Shown: positions 22,777 through 34,989 of the stretch, piece by piece
Layout: the number at the start of each line of letters is the position of its first letter
Position numbering within the stretch: the first letter of the stretch is position 1
Assembly (NCBI RefSeq): GCF_020921035.1
Contig: NC_063150.1
Location: 62,001 to 126,000 of the forward strand
DNA: 64,000 nt
Origin: Rhodamnia argentea
Taxonomy: Eukaryota > Streptophyta > Magnoliopsida > Myrtales > Myrtaceae
Reading direction: 5' to 3'
Program-made: the position numbers and the translations under genes
The notes under the pieces: generated by a model
The model's database searches: none
The model's input: only the letters and a program-made list of their open reading frames with translations
Told to the model about the DNA's origin: nothing

Positions 22777-24229
22777 GCCTTACTTCAAGCAGTTCACACA
22801 GAATGTGAACGAAGTTATGAGAAAATTAAAAATCTAGTCAGGAATCAACAAAGATCGCATGAAACAGAAAATAGATAATAAGCTATGAGAAAACTAATTC
22901 TTTAAAAAAAAAAAAAGAGCGCCTCACACAAATCACAACGAAAGACTTAGGATAAACCGTGACAGGGTACAATCAACTATCATAAGAAAACAATTTAACT
23001 AAGAAGAAATGCAAATTTAATGCAAATGCCACATGAATGATCACTTCGGGTGAGGCAACGTTTTGCTGAATCAAGGGAGAAAATACTAATTGGGGAGTTA
23101 AAACCCTTGAACTTCAACTGTACCCCCAATGAGACTACAAAGAGAAGTAGGCAAAATAGAAAATCCAAACTCTGACTTGCCAATAGACATATCTACTCTG
23201 CTGATTGGCGAAACTATAAGAAAGCAATTACAACTGCGGCACAGTCGTGTACAATCCCCTTTCCCAAGTCAAATACTATCTCAAGAAGTCCCGAGATCCG
23301 CAAGTTGACATGAATACCAGGATAGCAGCAGCAGAGCACCAAAGTTTGGAAATGAAGAAGTCGGGATTTATGACGAGCAACACAATTAAATGGGCAGCAG
23401 AATAGGGGGGACGGTTAGGACAAGAAATGTGTAATGTGATGGTGTACTTCGGACCTCAAGATCCCATAAACAACTAAACTGAGTAGAAAGAAGATACAGT
23501 GCAGATCACGCATGAATCCATTCAAAATGACAAATGCCGTGAGCAAGTCACTAGATTCACTTCAAAGTTTCGCACAGAATCCGGTTGCATCAGCAACTCA
23601 TATGAATCAAGTGATCAACCGACAACGAGTGAGTTGATACACTCGATGAGTGGTCCGAAGCCCTTAATGGGATAAGATCTAAACAGCAGAACATGACCGG
23701 GCTTGAGAAATCGAACGAGTTCAACTGTGAAGCAGATCTGGATGCAGAGCAGTGAGATGACGCGAAAAACAGAGCAAGATCACGACGGCAGACATGGGAT
23801 GAAGGCAGAGCAGAGTCATGGGACCGACGGGGGAACAGACAAGTACGTACCTTGAAGTCAAAGATCTCGCAAACAGCAGGAGAAATTGGGGTTGCAGGAT
23901 CTGAAACGAGCGACCAAGGCGTGCAGTGACTTTGGGTTTCGGATTGTTGTTATTGTTTCATACAGAGAGGAGAGAGTTCGCGAAGAAGGAAAGAAAAGGA
24001 CAAAGATGGCAGATTAAGGTGATAAATCTGCTGCTGTAATAAATGTCACGCCATTTGCGGAGTTGCCGACCAGACCACTCACTCTCTCCACACGGACAAG
24101 ACGCGCACACATGGCCCCATTTAGAATGGCTAGTCTGTCGTGCTTATTGTCCTTGAAATAGAGCGCGAAAATCACGCAAAAGATTCCCTTACCCTTTGCG
24201 TCAATCCGCAACATGATTAATGAAGTTTC
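22777..24229 (-). promoter_or_regulatory. LEA 5' leader, probable leader intron and proximal promoter
   Basis: A minus-strand donor consensus at 23851/23850 suggests a leader intron of about 1 kb ending near the ATG at 22776. The leader exon would lie at about 23851-23960, where the minus strand is rich in CTTCTCC/CTCTCTC words. No TATA box was fixed with confidence. Confidence 0.4.
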
Positions 24230-24620
24230 AATCTATTCAATACGCTCGTTGAATTTTAATTTAGTATGTAATACGATTCTTAAATTTTTTACTTTATCCA
24301 ATATGATTCCTAAACTTTTTAAATATATTTAATTTAACTTACAGATTACACGATAATGTTTAATATTATTCTTGATCTTGAATTAATAAAAGGAAAACAT
24401 TAAAAAAATCTTGATATAATTCAAAAGTGAAAGGTTCACAAATGCTGAAGAACATATATCAAAAGTCTTAGGACCACGATGAACAATTAAAGTTTCGGGA
24501 TAACATTATATCTTTGGCTAAAGTTTAGAAATCGCATTGCATAAATTAAAAGTGCAGAAACTACATTATATATTGAGTCCAAATTTAAGGACCATTTATG
24601 TCATTATTTCAAATAAAACT
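24230..24620. repeat. AT-rich foldback-like element, degenerate
   Basis: The left part carries CAATACGCTCGTTGAA and repeated 'aatatgattcctaaactttt' phrases. The right part carries loosely complementary 'aaagtttagaaatcgcattgcat' and 'aaacttagc' phrases. There is no GC core. Ends are not sharp, so the call is tentative. Confidence 0.35.
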
Positions 24621-26121
24621 TAGCTACATTGGCATTTCTTGTTCTTTAGCATTCGGGGATTTAACTTTGGGCTCCCGGAGATCATTCAGCCTGATCCCAT
24701 ACGCAAGAGCTTAAAGTCTCTCTTTCAGTACTTTGGTTGCAGCTGAGCTCATTCACTCTCCCACGGCACGCACACCCTCTGTGGCCATTTCGTCAGCCTG
24801 AAATGCTCAGTCGTCCAGATAGACGGTAACGCATATTTGACATTGTTTATCTGGACAGAACCTTGGTCTATTCTAGATGACGGCTCGGGGGAGACAGTTA
24901 CATTGGCCTGCAGAGAGAAATATAATCTTCCAACACGGTATTGTCTTCTGCCAACCAACACCAGAAAAGTCAATAGTTAGCCCTCTCAGTATTATTCATG
25001 ATCAGTCCAGTAAGTTCCCAGTTATAAGAAGTCCACCCCCATAAAAAATCAATACAAAATGCAAGCTGGGTGTCTGCTTATCAACTGGTAAAGCGGCCCC
25101 GCAAGAACGATGCAACATTTGCAGCATAGTTCGCAGGCTGACAGCAAAGCCAATACATATACAAAGATAAAAAACTCCCAGCAAAACAAATGTTCAGATG
25201 CTAATATAAACTGATGCCTTCAACAATATTAAGTTCTGAACGATGAACTGAAAATGCCCAGCTACTCTATTCTTCAGGTAAACCACTGCTATTAAAAGGA
25301 CATTTCTTTGGGCTCAGCCCGCCGATGCCTTATCTGTCCCTCAAGCATAACATATCCCATTAGGCAACCTATGCAGATGGTAGGACATCAGCCAGTTATC
25401 GATACAGCACTCAGACATGTACAGGTGAAACTGAAACTATTTATCTGATCTCAGGACTACCTTGTCTACTACTGACGTAGGATGTGAAGATAGCATTTCA
25501 CATCTCTGCTGAAAATAAGGAGAGTCGGATGGAAGACAATAGGTCAACATATCCTGTTATTGTCATAAACATGTGATGTCTGTTCTTCTTAAGATAGGCA
25601 GTTCGTTCTTGCTTGTTGACAGGATTGCTTCAAATTGCATAACTGGTCCCTCTCCCCCTAATCATGTCTCGTGGAGCAGAGCCAAAATCTTTTGGCTGAA
25701 TGTCAAGGCAATAATGATGCTCCTGATACCTTTTCTTCAGACAGCTCTGCACATCCAATGCTCACATTAGCTAACCAAGCCTCATAAGTCAGAACCAAGG
25801 GCATTGAACGCTAAAATAATTGTCATTCCTCGATTCAAGCTTTCATAGCAGAATCACAAAAGTTTACTCCCATATAGAGCCTTCCAACAGGTTCATTCGT
25901 TAACGGTTCAAGAAGGCAGGGAAGGGATGCTGAGAAATTGATTCTCAACAACTCAAACTATGAATAATTCAGATGTAGACTACATCTCTTGTCAAATACA
26001 TACACCCAAAGAGGTTAAGTTTTCGAGTATAGAAAGTTAAATCCAGGACTTAATTAGACACTGCAGCACGAACTTCTAACAAAATACCTTGACAGCGACG
26101 CCTACACAGCGTGATTTCAGC
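24621..26121. other. Spacer between LEA and RAP genes
   Basis: Apart from the LEA relic, nothing recognisable was found. The minus-strand frames at 24749-24973 and 25002-25184 belong to no family I know. The part next to 26121 is probably RAP 3' untranslated sequence. Confidence 0.35.
25595..25835 (-). pseudogene. Relic fragment of the LEA-14/WHy gene
   Basis: The plus strand at about 25640-25695 (CCCTCTCCCCCTAATCATGT then GAGCAGAGCCAAAATCTTTT) closely matches the second WHy domain of the LEA gene at about 21965-22020. It is followed in the same order by CCAATGCTCACAT and TAACCAA..CCTCATAA, equivalent to about 22085-22125. Spacing differs and frames are broken. Only part of the second WHy domain is discernible, in the same orientation as the intact gene about 3.5 kb away. 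It looks like a decayed tandem duplicate rather than a retrocopy, but the intron question cannot be settled from so short a piece. Confidence 0.7.
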
Positions 26122-28514
26122 TCAATGTATATGATCTTCAAGAAGTCCTCTCAGGAAGTCTAGCTGCTCGAAATCACCCCGAAGTTCCTCCCACTACAGG
26201 TAACAACAAAGAAAACCATTTTGCAATATCAGCTCCTGAGATATAAATAGAGAAATCGACCAATACAGTCCAGTCTTGTAATGAAATAGGATTTCTAGAA
26301 ACACTATGGTATCTTCCAGATAGCATGGAAAAGGAATGGCAACATTTTGCAAGAATGTTGTTATCAAATGTCTAGACCACTACAAATTTGGATATTTTTA
26401 ACAAGACTCACCATTGTTTCCAGGATTTCTAAGTCACTTTTCCAAGGATTTCCATTATTTATTAGTGAAAATAAATGTCTGATGTTCCACTACCATTCGG
26501 AAAATCAGTGAGACAAACCTCTTGATAAGACAACGAAACAAGATTCCAACCAGCTGCAGCAATATACCGGCGCTTAAGCATTGTATGTCCCAAGGGCACT
26601 CCTGCATGACATAGTAGCACTACTCAAGCGAAGAAATTGACCCGAGATCCAAAAAGAAGATGTTTCAATTTGTTGAGGAGTCTCACCGCTATTTCTTGAG
26701 AAATGGGTTGGTCCATCAATCTCCAGTGCTACTTTCTTATCAACCAACACAGCATCCAATGTGTATCCATCAATGACATATTCTCTAACCCAATCAAGGC
26801 CAGTGCTTACCAGGAGACGTGCAACTTCTTTCTGAAATGACGAGGTAACTTTCTGATTAAACCTTTTAGTTTTTCCTGCTCGACCAACTTTCTCCTCGAG
26901 ATCACCAGGAAGGAACAAACAAAGATGTGGGTACTCCAGCCTTAAGCACTGATTCACAAGGTGAACCTGAGAAGCAAACATGATATCTTCCCTGAATTGT
27001 TCTGACATTCTCTGCTCCTCGAAGTAGCCCAAAGTTTTCCAAATGTGGGAAAAGAATATACGATCCAGCTGTCCAAGAACTGCATAGGACCAAGCTATGT
27101 TACCCAGCTGATCTCTACTTAGGTTCAGATTAGGAGACTCCAGCATTCCATCTAGCTCAAGATCCGATACGCCTCCCTTGCCGATAATTTCATTATTCTT
27201 ACCGACTTCTTCGCGAGAGCAGCACTTCAATTGGTTGGCATTCCTAAAGACATTGTCCAGAGATTCCAGCAAAGGATCAGCAGGTTCATTCAAAGAAGCA
27301 AAGGCCCACAGCAGCTGAGCAAGCTCCTGCCCCTGAAAAGTGTGAATAATACCGGATGCTCTCTTAGACAATTCTGGAAAGAGATCAGGAGCAGAATGTC
27401 GCATCGAAGCAAAAGCGCCAGCAATATTTGCTACATTCTGAGAATTGAAGTCCCCCACCTTGGCCAAGGCCACCTCTGCTATCCTATCCATTTCTGAAAT
27501 GTAAAGCAATTCCCCTCCAATTTTAGATAATGCCCACAAAATATTTGATATACCTTGAGCCGAGCATTCTGGTAAGGCCATCATTGCAAGACCCACAAGC
27601 ATCGACATCTCCCGCTGCCGGGCGAAGGCTAACCTGCGGTTGCTCATCATTGAGACTTTCTCCATATTCTTGGCGATTCTATGTAGTGCAGTAGCAAGGT
27701 TCAAGGGGGACAGAGGGGAAGGGCTCAAGCCTTTCCCGACCGCCATGATCATCTCAGCGGTGATCTCAAGAACTTCTTCAGCAGTCTGTGCTTCTACGAT
27801 TTCTCTGTTCAAGTTAACTTCTTTCCTGCGGTCCGACGATGCTTCCGAGAATTGAGATAGCCTCTGGACAAACTGTGCCATTGTTTTCCCCTTCTTCTCC
27901 TGGAACATCCCACCGGCCATTGTACTCACGGTCTTCCTCAAGTCATCAATGCCATCATTTTCCAGATCCCCGATGTCTTCCAATTCCACATCCGAGTCCC
28001 ATTCTCCATCGCGGTCAATCACGTCCTCTTTATTGGTTTTCGACTTATTCCGGAGCTTCTCACTGCTGTTTCTCTTCTTCTTCTTCTTCTTCTTAATGGA
28101 AACCAAATCTTCCATAGTACGAGAAAGTCCCCGAGCCTCAATCCCCTTAAGAGCAATCTTTCTAGCCCTCGCACACCACTCCATTGTATCAGTGTCCCGC
28201 AAAAGCTTAGACTCGTCCTGTTTCTTCCTCTTTTTAGGGGATTGAAAGCCCAAAGGGTCAATCTCACCAAGAAATTCCAGTTCCCAGTCGTCTTTAACAT
28301 CAGTGGAGGTAGCAATACTATCCTTATCATCTCTACTCACGCTCAAACACGAGCAGTTTCTTGAAAGGGGACCGGTCTCGGGTTTCTGGTGCAGAACCCG
28401 ACTTCTCAAGTTCAAATTCGAGAAGGGTAGAGCAAGAAATGATTTTGTTGGGCTAAAAGTGAAGGGTCTTGACAACAGCTGGTGAGGGAGGGTGGGGTTA
28501 CATAACCCCTCCAT
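26122..28514 (-). CDS. RAP: RAP-domain protein, chloroplast rRNA maturation factor, 3 exons
   Basis: Similar to Arabidopsis RAP (At2g31890), an octotricopeptide-type RNA-binding protein of chloroplast nucleoids needed for 16S rRNA 5'-end trimming. Proposed exons: 28514-26687, 26601-26519, 26193-26122, giving 660 aa (Arabidopsis about 671). The N-terminus is a Ser/Phe/Leu-rich transit peptide, followed by an acidic, Lys-rich low-complexity part (an eight-Lys run near residue 145). Helical-repeat blocks follow (ISNILWALSKIG, VANIAGAFASMRH, LAQLLWAFASLNE, LGNIAWSYAVLGQ), each an OPR-like helix pair. The C-terminal RAP domain has VALEIDGPTHFSRN near 595-608, LGHTMLKRRY in exon 2, and exon 3 ending in a short WEELRGDFEQ..LLEDHIH tail. 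An upstream in-frame ATG at 28652 would add 46 residues of non-transit-like sequence, so the ATG at 28514 is preferred. Confidence 0.9.
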
Positions 28515-29100
28515 TACCTTAAGCTTCTGCGAATGCGAAAGAGGAAGAACGAGGAACTTACGGAAAAGGAAAAGATCGGTCCAATTCTCAACCGCAGAAA
28601 ACGAGGTTGAGACCAGCAGCAATGAAGAAGAAGGAGGAGGCTCCGAAAGCAAGCTAGCAAGCAGCCCAGCTCTTCACTTCGAGAACGATGATGAAACCAG
28701 GGATGAGGTTGAGGTGGCAATGGCATGCTCCAATTAACAAGACACAGTATAAGTATAGCATAGCGAGCTTGCAATTTGTAAATTGTAAAATTCACCCCTT
28801 CTATCATTTTATATTTTGTATTTTCAGAGAATAATCTTTTTGCATTTTAGCATTGACCCAAATTATTCGGGCCCCAGGCCCATTGATTCAGTTGGGCCGA
28901 ACCCAAATTTGTAGAGCACTGGCATAGAGTGTTGATTTTGTTGAATTTCAAGGATTAAAACTCGAGCTTCGACGCCAAAAAAAAAAAAAAGGATCAAAAT
29001 TCGAGCTTAAACATCTTAATTCCATACCCTATGGATTGCCATGTAAAACTGACATGACCAAATTTTTTTTTTAAATCTCATATTCAAAAAATGACTCGGC
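28515..29100. promoter_or_regulatory. RAP leader/promoter and AT-rich spacer
   Basis: 28515-28740 contains a GA-rich plus strand (CT-rich on the minus strand), typical of a leader. The rest is AT-rich and no gene is seen. Confidence 0.35.
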
Positions 29101-29104
29101 AATT

Positions 29105-29577
29105 TAGAGGTGAGCATGGTTCCAGGATAGAACTTGGAACTTGAAACAGGGAACTGGACCGATGAAGAACCTATTCAATTTTAGAATCCATGATATGTGA
29201 GTACTGAGTAGGTTTGAAGTTCTAAAAATTGAAAAACTTATTCTGACGAGTAGGTTTCGGGTTCTAATAAGTTTTCACGTTTTTTCTTGGTATATGCTTT
29301 CGCACTATCCCGTGGTATTTCATGGCGTCCAATGATGAGTATGTAATCGGGAAAATCTAGTATGAGCTTCCATTTTCTCCAATATTTATGACTAAAACTA
29401 TTACTTTATTAATGTTTCATATTTAATAGTGTGTTTAAATATCGGTAGTGGTTAGTGTTCATTAAAAGTAATGATTCATCGCAATAGCGAAACATGAAAT
29501 GACCCCGGAACCTATGACAAAGTAAGTTTCAAGTTCTTAGTGGAATGCATACGGAATTTGAAATCGTTCACCCCTCG
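29105..29577. repeat. MITE-like element with hAT-style ends
   Basis: The left end GAGGTGAGCATGGTTCC (about 29106-29122) and the right end in reverse complement (GAGGGGTGAACGATTTC, about 29561-29577) form imperfect short terminal repeats. They resemble the GGGGTGNGCA ends of hAT-type miniature elements. Subterminal 'gaacttggaacttgaaac' and its loose reverse complement support this. No coding sequence. Confidence 0.4.
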
Positions 29578-32199
29578 ACATGGGCGGCTAATCAAAGCAC
29601 TTTATTGACTAATGATGACTTTAAGGAACAACACGGTCCAAATTATCAAGATCAAGTTAACAAGAGAACAAAGCAGTCCCATAAAACATGTCGAAATTGA
29701 GAGATCCAATAGAAACAGTGAATTGTACGTGGGGGTGACCAACACGGACTTTAATTTTGACATACTAATTAAAATTAAGTATACATTTGAGGGATAAAAA
29801 ACTAACAAGTAGATCATTAAGTTTACATGTATATATATATATATAAAGATAAGAAAAATCGGTCCAGGCCGGGCGATTTGGTTTCCCTTGAAATCGAGAA
29901 CGGGACCGAAAATCACCTATTTCAATTATATGAAACTAGGAACTTAATTAGTGCCCCAAAAGTTGGACCTTCATCCAATTTGGACGATTCTCGATTCAAT
30001 CGGTCCGATTGTCTTCCTTGCCCCAAATATAATCAAATGAGAATATTAAACAAAAAAGGCCCACGGTCTTCCAAATCAAACAAACCTACATCCATTGCTC
30101 CCACCAATAAGAACAGCCGGGGCAAGGAGGGAGAGAGGGTATATTCTTAGACACTGGAGAGAATATGCTTCTTCCCCATCAAAGGTAGAGAATCCATCCC
30201 TTCATTCTCTCTTCTTGCTGTTTTTGCGCCCCCTATCGTATCCTCCATGGAAGCTCAGAGCTCAAGGAGCGGTGGGGATCTTGGGTCCAGTCCCGCGTTG
30301 CAGAGCATGGAGATGTTTTGTTGATGGCCATCTAATCCCTCATCTCGATACGTAATTAACCGAGGAACGGTCGGTCTGGGATTGGGATTAGATGACCATC
30401 AGCGAACACTTCCGTGGGGGCACTTCCTCTGCACCATTCAGCTTCTCCTCCCTCGGCACCCGGCGAGACTTCTCCCTGGGTCAGTTTTGCCTTGCGCTCG
30501 CGTTGATTCTCCTTTCGATTTTCTCTCTTCTCTTCCTTCTCTCTCGCTTTCTTCGGTGACATGTAGAGAGTTTTACGGAGGAGTGAGTGAGTGAGTGAGC
30601 GAATCATTTAACAAACACTTTTTTTTTTTTTTCTGACTACTACACCATGGGATGCGTGATGCGTCCTTCCCCTTTGGATTTTGGGTGCAACGAGTCTGCT
30701 AATGACTGTTCGAAATCTGGCATCTTCTCTTTAAGTTTGCACATTGTTTTTGAATGGACTGTAATAAGATCACACATGGTTACACGAATCATTGATGAAT
30801 TCGTTCAGCAAAACCATGATGTTCTCCTGTTCAGTAGGCCAAGATGAAAACCATGTCCTGTAGTGTCACCCCAAACTTGTACCAACGTGATAATGCACTT
30901 GATCTGATGGCGCACCGCAAAGAGCCCTTCCTTTGGGCAAGAGACGTGGGTGGATAAAGCTAAACAGGAGCCTCATAACTGCAAGTTGAAATGCCCATGG
31001 TTGAGTTCCATACACGAACAAAAATGTGTGTCTCCTCGTGAAATGCATTCACCATTTTTCGAGAGTTGAGCTCGTGTCCACTCTTCTGAATCCAACACTT
31101 TACTTTTGAACTATCTGTTCATAAGTCCTTGGGGTGGGAAAATTTTTCATTCGAGTTTGGGAATTTCTAAATAGATTTGTGTGGTCACACGACAAAAGTG
31201 ATTTATTTTTACGCTCGATTCAAATTAGCATTTTTCTTAATTAATCGTTCATTACTTTATGGGTCTTATTCATCCTAAAAATAATTAGGTAAAAGTCCAA
31301 GGCATTTGCTCTTTCCTGAAATCTACAGTCAATTTTACTAGTTTAAGGTATGCTCAAGCTCAGTTCCAACATTGGAAGGATGAGAATTGAAACGAATTTT
31401 AGAGAGGAAGAGGGAGGAGTGACCATCCTAACGGTTTTGGACAAGTGAGTTGCTCTAGGCGAGTTGCGTGAGGCCCCTAGCCAGTTAGGATAGATGGAGA
31501 TCCACCATCTCTCTAGTTAGTCCGATGTATTGTCACGGAATGACATCTCGTGGACGCCTCATTTTTGCTAAATCCCCTCAATCATCCCTTGAACTTTCCC
31601 CTACACTCTCTCCATTCCAAATGAGCCATGGAGAAGCCGCCGAACCCGGTGGTCGAGGCAAGTGAAAAAGAAAGGAAACAAAAGACAGAGAGGATGATGA
31701 TAAGAATGGTGGGTGGAACAACACGGAGAAGGGAAAGCACTGATGACAGCAGTTGGTGGGTCGCATGATAGGTGGCGGTGGCGGTGGCGGTGGTGGTGGC
31801 TAGGCTCGAGCGCAGCAATGGCGGGGTAGGCGTGGCAGTCGTACATGAGGCGGCTGAAGGGAGGAGGAGGAGGAGGAGGAGGAGGAGGAGGAGAGAGAGA
31901 GAGAAAAGAGATTTCTCAATGTGCTAGGATTCGTTACTGACCCAATTGGTAGGATCAGCCAAAGGGGAAAATGTTTGGGAGACAATAAGCAGCAGTAAGA
32001 AGCCAAATCTAGAGGCTTCCACTTCCAAAGTGAATCGCTGAATAAATGAGTGGAACGGCTGTTATGTAACCCATTACTTTATACCACGACAACCGAATGA
32101 AGCCAAATTAATGCTGGGCAATTCAATTTGTGTCCCAAGGACGGTGACCACAGATAAAGCTGCCGCATATGTTGACATGCGACAACGTATTACAAGAAA
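29578..32199. other. Gene-poor spacer with low-complexity runs
   Basis: No recognised gene. Notable content: an AT run (about 29829-29844), a short inverted repeat at 30317-30409, GGT/GGC runs (about 31771-31800) and an AGG run (about 31861-31892) followed by GA. The minus-strand frames at 31582-31846 and 31800-32006 read through these runs and have biased composition (Ser, His-Arg, Thr-Ala); no family fits them. A 56-codon plus-strand frame beginning at 30392 ends in a hydrophobic helix and is also unassigned. Confidence 0.35.
30317..30409. repeat. Short inverted repeat (hairpin)
   Basis: GATGGCCATCTAATCCC (about 30323-30339) and GGGATTAGATGACCATC (about 30384-30400) are inverted copies with one mismatch, separated by about 44 bases. 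The flanking TTTTGTT / AGCGAAC continue the pairing weakly. Confidence 0.7.
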
Positions 32200-32760
32200 A
32201 AAAAAATTCTAAATAAAAGATTCGAAGTGTCCTCATTTTTTCAAGTATGAATTTAAAATGGACATTATTTCAAATAAGAACATGAAATGCTCATATTATC
32301 TTTAAAAAGGTCATGAACGAAGGGCATTTTCGTTCTTTATCTTTTTTTTCTATTTTTCTCTTTTCCTTTCCTTTTCTTTTTCTTTTTTCCTTTTTCCTTT
32401 TTCCTCTTCCCTCCCCAACAATCATCAACCTAAGTAGAGGGCCGCCCTTGCCGGCGTCGGGTATGGGGGCAAGGGTCGACCATGCTCGACACCTAGCCTT
32501 GCCAACCCGGGCGAGGGCGATCCCTATTTGGCCTTGTGAGGGCAGCTCTCGCTTTAGTCCTACGACCTCCACCGCCATCGACAAGGCTCGGCGATGGCCG
32601 AGGAGGGAAGAGGGACAAAAGGAAAAAAAAAAAAGAAGTAAATGACAATAATACCCTTCATTAGGTCATTCTTTAAAATAATGAGACACATTGCCCTTAT
32701 TTAAGAAAATGAGAGAATTTCATGTCCTTATTTGGAATTTCTTATTTTATAAGAAGGCTA
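32200..32760. repeat. Foldback element with GC-rich core
   Basis: The left arm ('gaagtgtcctcattttttcaa', about 32225-32245, and 'atttcaaataagaacatgaaatg') and the right arm ('cccttatttaagaaaatgag', 'catgtccttatttggaatttc', about 32692-32740) are loosely complementary. A T-rich tract (32336-32415), a GC-rich core (32430-32600) and an A-rich tract (32615-32640) complete the architecture. The arms resemble the 8.15-9.19 kb element. Confidence 0.6.
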
Positions 32761-32978
32761 AACACCTTCATCAAAGTGTAGTAGACTCTAAACTCCACAG
32801 CAGCTCCTGTGATCCCTAACAAGCCAAATTCATGTGAAATGTCACCCATAATACAAGGACACTCAGGACCTGTTTGTCCTACTAAACAAACCAGAGGCCA
32901 TCACTGCATGAACAAAAATTCTTTACCCTCAGACATCAAGTGGGCTTCACTTGAAGAAGACGGTAGACTAGTCCATAT

Positions 32979-33359
32979 CTATCGTGCGAAACCTCCAGTC
33001 ACGCAAGAGGAGAACGTCCTTTGTTGTTGGCTCCTAAACCGGACGAGCTTTTGCATTGAACTATGATGGTGTCTACGAAAAACGCCATCATCATCCTTAT
33101 TCTTTCCCTCACATTCATCCAAGGAAGCCGGAGAGCCCCCACACGACTCGAGCTTACGGTGGCCACCGTTTCTCTCCTTAACGCGATACTGAGGCGTCAT
33201 ATAGACATGACGAGGACTGTCTCCAAGGACGACGACATCGGGATTGAAGCCGGGTTGGTCGCGAGTCTGCGCCACGGCTCCTGACGAGAGACACCTGTAG
33301 CGTCTCCGACTGTTGCTTCGCTTGATCGCCTTGCACACCATGGGGATCAGACCCTCCAT
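32979..33359 (-). CDS. Small conserved plant protein of unknown function (MEGLIP N-terminus)
   Basis: A 126-residue single-exon frame. It begins MEGLIPMVCKAIKRSNSRRR and continues YRCLSSG, an N-terminal signature I recall from a family of short, uncharacterised angiosperm proteins, often stress-responsive in expression sets. The remainder is basic and polar, with a His/Ser patch (RRHHHSS near 95-101), no signal peptide and no membrane segment. The start is fixed by the conserved N-terminus. No function can be stated. Only the first 25-30 residues carry the family signal; the rest could be lineage-specific. Confidence 0.7.
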   Translation of the reverse strand: MEGLIPMVCKAIKRSNSRRRYRCLSSGAVAQTRDQPGFNPDVVVLGDSPRHVYMTPQYRVKERNGGHRKLESCGGSPASLDECEGKNKDDDGVFRRHHHSSMQKLVRFRSQQQRTFSSCVTGGFAR

Positions 33360-34989
33360 TTCAGTTAAGGTGCGAGGGGTCTCCGAGAGAATGAAAGAGT
33401 GGCAGTGCCTTCATTTTGTACACGAGGCCCTTGAACAGTCAAAGAACGGGGAAGGTGTGGGCTCAATGGGTTCGGTAACTCTGCTTGCGTGGGCACCAAA
33501 ATGGGCAAAACTCTATACGTTTCGCCCACCGTCCCGATTAAACAAGTCGGAAACATGCTGAGTCTAACACGGCAGTTGGACAATCGTTTTGACTTTCAAA
33601 TGAAGAGGGTGAGATTTTGATTGATGACCGGGCCATCCAACCAAAAACCTTGGCCACATCTCAAAATAATCGACAGACGCTATGATTCCACTGTCACATG
33701 TGCGTAATTTTGTTGCATATGTTGACCCTTAATTTTGCTCATAGAAACAACTTTTGTATATCCCAATTTGACATCCCAGTACAATGGAAAAAGGGAATTA
33801 GATATAACAAGAAGTGTAAGCTGCTCAGCCCTAATTGACTTTTGTTGCGACATTATCGTAATCGAAGCAAGCACGCGAGACCAAAATAAACACAGTTAAT
33901 CAAATGCAGGCTCAATCTGAGGAAGCAAAGCCTTTTTCTACGGGCCTTAACAGCCCAATTCTCGCAACCTTAGTTAACATTCTCTACTGAGGAGGTTCCA
34001 GTACCTCTTCTTCGCGTGGGCTGAGGCTTCAGTGATTAAGTGCATTGATCTCCCATCTGACTTGATTTGCTGCTCTGGCCATCTCCCGACCTGCTTTTAA
34101 CTCCTGCTTCAGTTCGACTCTACCTTCAAAGTAAAACTAGGATTTCGACGATTGGGATGACCCTCACCGATTGAGCAAACCCATCAATCAAATTGTCAAT
34201 TTGGCCCTAAGCTTTTTCATCTTCTGTCAATTCAGCCTATCTAATCAATTTTAATTAGAAATCGCTGATATGCACGTCGAATGTCTTACGTGGCACGATA
34301 TGAACGACCATTTTTTTATTTTATTTTTTTATTTTTTTTTGTATATCTCAACAGTAATGTGGTGTTCAAGCCAATCTTTGTGTATCTAGATGGCTCCAAC
34401 ATGCCGAAAGATTTTAAAGACGCGCTCTCTTCAAATTGGCCTCCTACATTGAAAGTGTTTTTTTTTTTTTCCTGCAAGACTTGAATCCAACAAGACTGAC
34501 GATAGAGCGGGAAGCTGGGAATGTCTAGGCAGCGGGTGCAACAGATAAATTTTTCCGAGGCATAAGAAGAACGCAAAAGAGTGAAGTGCAAAGCGATGCA
34601 GTGAAGTTGGTCAAAAGGTGTGTGTATTGAATCACCAGGGGAGACTGGACTGATGTTCAAGAATGGAACCATGGGCATGCGAGGACCCCACATCAGTCTC
34701 CACAATCCAATCACCGTCCATCCACCCCCTGAAATCCTTCCTCCCCCTCAACACTTTCTCTCTCTTCTGCGCGCGTGGGTATTTGTAGAGAGAGAGAGAG
34801 ACCCAAAAATCAGAGTGAGCTCGTTGCAGGGCAGCTCCTGCGCCTGTATCTATTTATCTATCTGTCTGTCTATCTGCGGCCGCCACTCTCCACACTCCCA
34901 TCCTCATCGGAGGAAGAACGAAAGACGACAGCTTCTCTCTCTCTCCATCGGGGTCGCTCGAATCCAATCGAACCCACCCCACCCTCAAT
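33360..34989. other. Spacer between the MEGLIP gene and LARP6, with a repeat fragment
   Basis: 33360-34160 holds no recognised gene. About 34165-34345 resembles one arm of the foldback family ('tcaatttggccctaagc', 'tagaaatcgctgatatgcacg', 'ttacgtggcacgatatgaacg') without its partner. A GA run (about 34789-34800) and TCTATCTGTC repeats (about 34848-34876) lie in the likely LARP6 leader. Confidence 0.4.

Noticed and set aside
31582..32006. Three overlapping minus-strand frames with His-Arg, Thr-Ala and Ser runs
   Set aside because: Translations of GGTGGC and AGG microsatellites; no domain or consistent start could be supported.
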